Shown here: in pieces, positions 1 to 3,898 of the stretch
Position numbering within the stretch: position 1 is the stretch's first letter
Layout of the letters: every line of letters starts with the position of its first letter
NCBI GenBank assembly: GCA_947632745.1
Contig: CANRQH010000069.1
Coordinates: 1-6,843 of the forward strand
Length of the DNA: 6,843 nucleotides
Direction: 5' to 3'
Source of the DNA: an uncultured Clostridia bacterium
Lineage (GTDB): Bacteria; Bacillota; Clostridia; TANB77; CAG-508
Notes under the pieces: generated by a model
What the model saw: only the letters and a program-made list of their open reading frames with translations
The model's database searches: none
What the model was told of the DNA's origin: nothing
Program-made: the position numbers and the translations under genes

Positions 1-9
1 TACTTTTTT

Positions 10-37
10 AAGTCCTTTTTTGTTTAACGGACTTTTT
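10..37 (+). terminator. Possible weak terminator / 5'-end hairpin
   Basis: AAGTCC (10-15) pairs with GGACTT (29-34), followed by T33-37 on the plus strand. It could end a rightward transcript entering from the left. On the minus strand it would be a hairpin at the very 5' end of the P1 transcript. The stem is only 6 bp and the loop 13 nt. Confidence 0.3.
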
Positions 38-39
38 CC

Positions 40-68
40 ATTATACTATGCTTATTTTTCTTTGTCAA
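40..68 (-). promoter_or_regulatory. Consensus sigma-A-type promoter P1 (leftward)
   Basis: Read on the minus strand: perfect -35 TTGACA (68-63), 17-nt spacer, perfect -10 TATAAT (45-40), with A-tracts upstream. Transcription would start near 33 and leave the window to the left. The first transcribed bases contain AAGTCC...GGACTT (34-10), a possible 5'-end hairpin. The gene served is outside the window. Confidence 0.82.
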
Positions 69-228
69 TACTTTTTTTAAACTTTTTTGAATTTTTTTTA
101 GACTTTGTAATATTCTGTGGATAACTATTTTTCATTTTTATGGCTGACTAGTAACGAAAAAGTTTTTTGCATTTCAAATATATATTTATATATATTTGTT
201 TTCTTGCTTTTGTTATTATTTTAGACAT

Positions 229-280
229 AAAAAAGTTAGTAATTTGATGCCATATTTTAATGTTTATTTCTATTACTAAC
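229..280 (-). terminator. Intrinsic terminator of the candidate small RNA
   Basis: A perfect 9-bp stem (280-272 with 243-235) encloses a 28-nt loop and is followed by six consecutive U on the minus strand. The long loop makes it weaker than a classical terminator. Confidence 0.6.
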
Positions 281-333
281 ATAAAAAATCTTCATGTTTT
301 ATGGTTATTTTTTATGTCCTCTTCACATAGTAC
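229..333 (-). ncRNA. Candidate ~105-nt small RNA
   Basis: Bounded by promoter P2 and a terminator. On the minus strand, CATAAAAAAT (316-307) pairs perfectly with ATTTTTTATG (289-280) around a 17-nt loop. Then GTTAGTAAT (280-272) pairs with ATTACTAAC (243-235), followed at once by six U (234-229). The two stems share only the base at 280. No coding frame with a ribosome binding site lies inside; a 12-codon frame at 295 lacks one. No known RNA family is recognised. It could also be the leader of a longer transcript that passes the terminator. Confidence 0.5.
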
Positions 334-339
334 TTCTTT

Positions 340-368
340 ATAATACCACCTTATTTTTGTTTTGTCAA
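340..368 (-). promoter_or_regulatory. Strong sigma-A-type promoter P2 (leftward)
   Basis: Read on the minus strand: -35 TTGACA (368-363), 17-nt spacer, -10 TATTAT (345-340). The A-tracts just upstream of the -35 resemble an UP element. The predicted start near 333 leads into the candidate small RNA, which ends at the hairpin at 235-280. It is a near copy of the promoter at 40-68. Confidence 0.75.
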
Positions 369-446
369 CACTTTTTTTAAGTTTTTTTCAAACCAATTTT
401 ATCCACTAATTTGTAAGCTCAAAATTAATAAAATTTGAATAGTGTA

Positions 447-1662
447 TTAATTTTCTTTTTCTATTTCTAAATTCTTTTCTTCTTCTTGTTTTTCTTTTGT
501 TTCATCTTTTTTCTCTATTTTTCCATATCCCATATTGGTTGTAATATTAGAGGTATTTTCTAAATGTTCTTTTGCTAAGATTTCTTTTCCGAGTCAACTT
601 TGTTTGCATTTCTTCTTTTTCTTCTATATTAAATGGTATTGATATTTTTGACATTATTGGAATAAATAATGGTTCTTTTTTTATTTTTTCTGATATTTTT
701 TTACTATTTATTTCAACTGCTATATTGGCATATTTTATAGCTATCTCTTTTTCGCCTTTTATTAAATTAATTTTTGCAAGTTCATAATAACTGTCTGCTT
801 GTAGATCTTCATCTTCCAAAGTCTCTTGAAATAATTCTTCTGCCTGGTCTAATTCCTTATATAATAATGCAATTTGAGCCAAACTATATTTAGTATTATA
901 AAACATACTATTAAATTCAGCAGCTTTTTCATAGTATTCTTTTGCACTTTTAAAGTCATTTAACATAGTATAAACTATTCCAAGTTCATAATTTAAATCA
1001 AAACTTGTTGGGTCATATTTTAAAGCTTCCATAAGACTATTAACCGCTTCTTTATAATTTTCTTTTTCTATTAATAAATCACCTAAAGTTAATGACGCTT
1101 TTGTATAATCTGGCTTTTTATTTAATAAATTAGTTAACATCTCTATCGCTTCATCTTTTTTATCTAGCTCATTTAATAATATTGATACTTTATAATAAGA
1201 ATCATAATCTTTTTTATTAATTTCTATACATTTAACGTATTCATCTATCGCTTTTCTTATTCCGCCTTCTTGCTCATAAATTATTCCAAGAAATTTGTGG
1301 GCGCTATAATTGTTTGGATTTTTTTCTATTATACTTAATAAAATCTCTTTAGCTTTTTTATAATTTCCTGTTGATACGTAAAATTTTACTTTTGCTAGCT
1401 TTATAAAATTAAACACATCTACATTGTTATATTCTAATATTAATACACCTATTGGTAATATAATAGAAAATATATATGTAATTATTTTTATAAAAATATT
1501 TGTATTTATATTAGATATAATTGCAGCTCCATCTATTATTATTCCTATTGCTTCAATAGAAAGAAGTACAATATATGATGTATCATTCTTTTTTATCATT
1601 TTGAAAAATATTAAACCAAAAAGTATTACTGAAGCTGTTATAAAAAATAGTTGTTCAAACAT
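447..1662 (-). CDS. Membrane-anchored TPR-repeat protein, C-terminus in +1 frame
   Basis: Predicted membrane-anchored tetratricopeptide-repeat protein, probably a protein-protein interaction scaffold; the specific function is not recognised. Three hydrophobic segments lie at about residues 3-19, 25-47 and 54-77. From about residue 90 to 325 come roughly seven degenerate 34-residue TPR units with the usual pattern of A/G at position 8 and A at position 20 (for example GNYKKAKEILLSIIEKNP, LGIIYEQEGGIRKAIDEY). I start at ATG 1662, not the in-frame GTG at 1671, because that GTG lies inside the ribosome binding site GAGGTG, which sits 6 nt before the ATG. In frame zero the gene runs ...KLT-CGG-KRNLSKRTFRKYL and stops at 547. 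Skipping the C at 591 instead gives KLT-GKEILAKEHLENTSN and a Glu/Lys-rich tail ending at TAA 449-447, 404 residues in all. The +1 tail is open for 47 codons in very AT-rich DNA and looks more protein-like, so I take it as the real end. The TPR assignment is secure; the mechanism of the frame change is not. Confidence 0.8.
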
Positions 1663-1668
1663 TTTCTT

Positions 1669-1675
1669 CACCTCT
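1669..1675 (-). promoter_or_regulatory. Ribosome binding site deciding the TPR gene start
   Basis: AGAGGTG on the minus strand, 6 nt before ATG 1662. It overlaps the in-frame GTG at 1671 and so argues against starting there. Confidence 0.75.
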
Positions 1676-1684
1676 ATTATTTTA

Positions 1685-1693
1685 AGTATAACA
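1685..1693 (-). promoter_or_regulatory. Extended -10 promoter of the TPR gene
   Basis: TGTTATACT on the minus strand gives an extended -10 (TGn-TATACT). The best -35-like hexamer, TTGTAA, is 19 nt upstream. The predicted 5' leader is very short, placing the ribosome binding site almost at the transcript end. The palindrome TTGTACAA (1696-1703) lies between the boxes and could be a regulator site. Confidence 0.45.
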
Positions 1694-1804
1694 TATTGTA
1701 CAACATTTTTTACAAAATATCAACATAAAAATCACGTTATGTAATATATATTTTAAAATATTTTTGTTTTTTTTCACAAAAATGTTTCTTTTTCTTTTAT
1801 TTTA

Positions 1805-1813
1805 TGATAAAAT
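1805..1813 (+). promoter_or_regulatory. Possible extended -10 promoter for the zinc-ribbon gene and tyrS
   Basis: TGATAAAAT forms an extended -10 element (TGn-TAAAAT) with no good -35 at 17 nt. A start near 1820 would leave an ~80-nt leader containing the inverted repeat at 1861-1883. Confidence 0.4.
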
Positions 1814-1860
1814 GTTTTTCAAATAAATGTACTAACAATAGAAAAAATTAGAGAATATAT

Positions 1861-1883
1861 TTGTACTTTATATATAAGTACAA
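1861..1883 (+). promoter_or_regulatory. Inverted repeat just before the ribosome binding site
   Basis: TTGTACTT (1861-1868) and AAGTACAA (1876-1883) are perfect 8-bp arms around TATATAT. The right arm ends directly before GAAAGGAAG of the zinc-ribbon gene. It could be a DNA operator or an RNA hairpin that limits ribosome access. Confidence 0.5.
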
Positions 1884-1898
1884 GAAAGGAAGATTAAA

Positions 1899-2138
1899 AT
1901 GGATGTAACTAAATGTTCTCGTTGTGGAGCTTTTTATACAAATGGAGGTTATGTATGCCCAAAATGCACAAATAAAGATAATATTGAATTATCAACTTTT
2001 AAAAATTTTGTTGAAGAAAACGGTATGGAATTAACATCTTTGAATCAAGTTTCAGCTTCTACTGGAATTTCTGAAAAAAATCTAAATCGTTTCTTAAATT
2101 ATGATGGACTTGAAGGATATAAAAAATTGTTTAAATAA
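1899..2138 (+). CDS. Small zinc-ribbon / helical protein (YvyF/TIGR03826-like)
   Basis: A 79-residue protein. Cys6-x2-Cys9 and Cys20-x2-Cys23 form a probable four-cysteine zinc ribbon. The C-terminal half (TSLNQVSASTGISEKNLNRF) resembles a short helix-turn-helix in which a 'TGISE' turn is followed by a recognition-like helix. This arrangement resembles the small YvyF-type proteins (TIGR03826) found in Firmicutes, usually near flagellar genes, but no flagellar gene is visible here, so the family call is an inference. A regulatory or RNA/DNA-binding role is possible; nothing in the sequence proves it. The ATG is preceded by AAGGAAG with 6 nt spacing. A TTGTACTT...AAGTACAA inverted repeat lies just upstream of the ribosome binding site, and a terminator-like hairpin follows the stop codon before tyrS. 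The 14-nt leader containing its ribosome binding site is repeated exactly in front of tyrS. No frame break is present. Confidence 0.8.
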   Translation: MDVTKCSRCGAFYTNGGYVCPKCTNKDNIELSTFKNFVEENGMELTSLNQVSASTGISEKNLNRFLNYDGLEGYKKLFK

Positions 2139-2143
2139 TAATT

Positions 2144-2173
2144 AAGGTACCATCACAGGTACCTTTTGTTTTA
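2144..2173 (+). terminator. Terminator-like hairpin between the zinc-ribbon gene and tyrS
   Basis: AAGGTACC (2144-2151), 6-nt loop, GGTACCTT (2158-2165), then TTGTTTT. The stem is a perfect 8 bp with a U-rich tail. Only about 10 nt separate the tail from the tyrS ribosome binding site, so there is no room for a separate promoter. tyrS may therefore depend on readthrough. Confidence 0.75.
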
Positions 2174-2200
2174 TAAAATACAAGAAAGGAAGGGATTTTT

Positions 2201-3415
2201 ATGCAAAACGTATTTGATATTTTACAAGAAAGAAATTACATTGAACAAATGACACATCCTAAAGAAATGAAAGAATTATTTTCAAAAGAAAGTGTTTCTT
2301 TTTATGTTGGAATAGACCCTACTGCAGACAGCTTACATGTTGGACATTTTATTTCTTTAATGGTTGCAAGTTATATGCAAAAATGTGGACACAGACCAAT
2401 TATTCTTATGGGTGGAGGAACTGCAAATATTGGTGATCCATCCGGAAAAACTGATATGAGAAAAATGTTAACTAAAGAGGAAATTGAATACAATGTTAAA
2501 GCTATAAAAAAACAAGCTTCAAAGTTTATAAGTTTCGAGGGTGAAAATGCAGCTATTATAGTAAATAATGCAGATTGGCTATGTGATTTAAATTATATAG
2601 ATTTCATGAGAGAAATTGGAACCAAATTTACAATTAATAAAATGCTTGCTGCAGAATGCTACAAAAACAGAATGGAAACAGGCCTTACCTTTTTTGAAAT
2701 GGGCTATATGCTTATGCAATCTTATGACTTTTTACATTTATATGAAAATTATGGATGTAAACTTCAAATTGGTGGAAATGACCAATGGTCTAACATTATA
2801 GGTGGAGTAGAATTAATTAGAAAAATTGGTAAAGATGATTCTTTTGGTTTAACATTTAAACTTCTTACTACTAAAGAAGGAAAGAAAATGGGTAAAACAG
2901 AAAAAGGTGCATTATGGCTTGACCCTGAAAAAACTTCTCCTTATGAATTTTACCAATATTGGAGAAATATTGATGACAGCAGTGTTTACACAGTTGGATG
3001 TATGCTTACATTTTTACCTATGGAAGAAGTTACTCGTTTTTCATCTTTAAAAGATGAAAAAATAAATGAAGCTAAAAAGATTTTAGCATATGAAATTACA
3101 AAACTAGTTCATGGAGAGGAAGAAGCAAGAAAAGCTGAAGAAGCAGCTGAGGCTTTATTTGAAGGAGCAGGCTCTTTAGAAAATATGCCAAGTATAAAAT
3201 TAGCTAACATTAATATTCCTTTAACAGAGGCAATTGTTGAATGTGGAATTTGTACATCAAAATCTCAAGCTAAAACTTTAATTTCACAAGGCGCAATTTC
3301 ACTAAATGATGAAAAAATTACAGATGTATCTTACATGCTATCTGATAAAGATTTTGAAACAGAACATACTATTTTAAAAAAAGGTAAAAAAATATTCTAT
3401 AATTTAGAAAAATAA
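2201..3415 (+). CDS. tyrS: Tyrosyl-tRNA synthetase
   Basis: Cytoplasmic class I aminoacyl-tRNA synthetase that activates tyrosine with ATP and charges tRNA-Tyr. At 404 residues it has the usual bacterial TyrS length and is complete. The N-terminal Rossmann domain contains YVGIDPTADSLHVGH, with the HIGH signature as HVGH at residues 46-49. The tyrosine-binding region has EMGYMLMQSYD (Tyr169, Gln173, Asp176) followed by GGNDQWSNI (191-199). The KMSKS loop is KMGKT at 229-233. The C-terminal S4-like RNA-binding domain covers about 343-404 (AIVECGICTSKSQAKTLISQ...GKKIFYN). The start is supported by AAAGGAAGGGA before the ATG. The gene lies 62 bp after the zinc-ribbon gene with a terminator-like hairpin between them and no clear promoter of its own. 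No T-box leader, the common tyrS control element in Firmicutes, fits in the gap. It contains no in-frame CGG codon. Confidence 0.97.
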   Translation: MQNVFDILQERNYIEQMTHPKEMKELFSKESVSFYVGIDPTADSLHVGHFISLMVASYMQKCGHRPIILMGGGTANIGDPSGKTDMRKMLTKEEIEYNVKAIKKQASKFISFEGENAAIIVNNADWLCDLNYIDFMREIGTKFTINKMLAAECYKNRMETGLTFFEMGYMLMQSYDFLHLYENYGCKLQIGGNDQWSNIIGGVELIRKIGKDDSFGLTFKLLTTKEGKKMGKTEKGALWLDPEKTSPYEFYQYWRNIDDSSVYTVGCMLTFLPMEEVTRFSSLKDEKINEAKKILAYEITKLVHGEEEARKAEEAAEALFEGAGSLENMPSIKLANINIPLTEAIVECGICTSKSQAKTLISQGAISLNDEKITDVSYMLSDKDFETEHTILKKGKKIFYNLEK

Positions 3416-3431
3416 AATAATGATAAATTTA

Positions 3432-3475
3432 GGGACGGAGAATGATGCTTTTTTTCTCCGTCCCCAAAAGCATCA
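3432..3475. repeat. Interleaved double inverted repeat (REP-like or pseudoknot-like element)
   Basis: The arms come in the order A-B-A'-B'. A is GGGACGGAGAA (3432-3442) and A' is TTCTCCGTCCC (3454-3464), 11 bp perfect. B is TGATGCTTTT (3443-3452) and B' is AAAAGCATCA (3466-3475), 10 bp perfect. The arms sit 0-1 nt apart, so both stems cannot form fully at the same time. It is by far the most GC-rich spot in the window, and the GGGACGG foot looks like dispersed palindromic repeats seen in Clostridia. It overlaps the stop codon of the restored DUF5665 frame. Confidence 0.6.
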
Positions 3476-3486
3476 CCTGCTTTTTT
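3466..3486 (+). terminator. Probable tyrS terminator
   Basis: AAAAGCA (3466-3472), loop TCACC, TGCTTTT (3478-3484), with six T at 3481-3486. The left arm is shared with arm B' of the preceding element, so the two structures compete. Confidence 0.55.
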
Positions 3487-3767
3487 CTACTATTTCTACA
3501 ATATCTGCTAAATATTTGCCTATTATAGGAATATTCCATGTTACTATTTTATTTAATAAAATAACTATTAACGCTGTTATTATAGTTATACCGAATACCT
3601 ATTCCAACACCTCTTGAAATTCCTGCTAGAATATTGTTTAAAATTATTTGTTTTTTACTTCCTAAAATAGTTATTAATTCTTTTAAATTACTTCTTTCAA
3701 GTATATCTATTAACCAATCAATCTTTTTTTCTAATATTTTGCTATTATTCTCTTTTTTTAAAAACAT
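3473..3767 (-). CDS. DUF5665 family protein, interrupted by a +1 frame change
   Basis: Small membrane-associated protein of unknown function, recognised as DUF5665 (common in Clostridia and relatives). The N-terminal part LEKKIDWLIDILERSNLKEL...ILAGISRGVGIGI is in frame from ATG 3767, with GGAG (3778-3775) 7 nt upstream. At 3593-3591 the frame reads CGG and then continues as YNYNNSVNSYFIK, which stops at 3549 and does not fit the family. Skipping the C (3593 on this strand) gives GITIITALIVILLNKI, then VTWNIPIIGKYLADIVEIVEKSR, ending at TGA 3475-3473. This restores the hydrophobic segment and the family's typical C-terminal 'IPxIGxxxADIVxIV' ending. The restored protein is 97 residues, a normal length. 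The stop codon lies inside the nested-hairpin element behind tyrS. The gene is convergent with tyrS and follows UPF0182 on the same strand. It could be a young pseudogene, a recoded gene or a sequencing error; the family call itself is strong. Confidence 0.8.
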
Positions 3768-3778
3768 TTTTAAACTCC

Positions 3779-3819
3779 AAAAAAATCCATTCTTAATTAT
3801 ATTTAGAATGGATTTTTTT
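3779..3819 (-). terminator. Perfect 15-bp bidirectional-type terminator hairpin
   Basis: AAAAAAATCCATTCT (3779-3793) is an exact reverse complement of 3805-3819, with an 11-nt loop. It ends in seven U in either direction. It should end UPF0182 transcripts on the minus strand, yet the DUF5665 ribosome binding site (GGAG, 3778-3775) begins directly after the U-tract. Confidence 0.8.
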
Positions 3820-3898
3820 ATAATTTTTATTCATTAATTATTTTAGTTTTTATTCAAAGACTTTTTAGTAAAAATCTTTTTTTAATAATCTTAAATTT

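Noticed and set aside
148..228. 26-codon open frame on the minus strand (MSKIITKARKQ...)
   Set aside because: It begins at the end of the candidate small-RNA terminator, has no ribosome binding site and lies in low-complexity AT-rich DNA.
116..407. DnaA-box-like words (TTATCCACA on the minus strand at 124-116, TTATCCACT at 399-407) near an AT-rich stretch at 178-197, suggesting an origin
   Set aside because: Only one perfect box and one with a mismatch; there is no cluster, and dnaA, dnaN or rpmH is not visible. A single box is expected by chance in such DNA.
1879..2192. Exact 14-nt repeat (TACAAGAAAGGAAG) 300 bp apart before the zinc-ribbon gene and tyrS
   Set aside because: It is essentially a ribosome binding site with its local context. 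The spacing equals that of the two promoter blocks but is most likely coincidence.
2139..2200. T-box riboswitch in front of tyrS
   Set aside because: The gap is too short for the specifier stem and lacks the conserved antiterminator GGTGG-type bulge; only a simple hairpin is present.
3420..3837. Plus-strand open frames at 3420-3617 and 3634-3837
   Set aside because: They are antisense to the DUF5665 gene and the hairpins, have no ribosome binding site and have composition typical of shadow frames.
3856..3883. AAAGA-c-TTTTT / AAAAA-TCTTT hairpin with T-run on the plus strand
   Set aside because: It is nearly all A-T pairs with a bulge, and no rightward gene ends here. The nearby 15-bp hairpin is a much better terminator.
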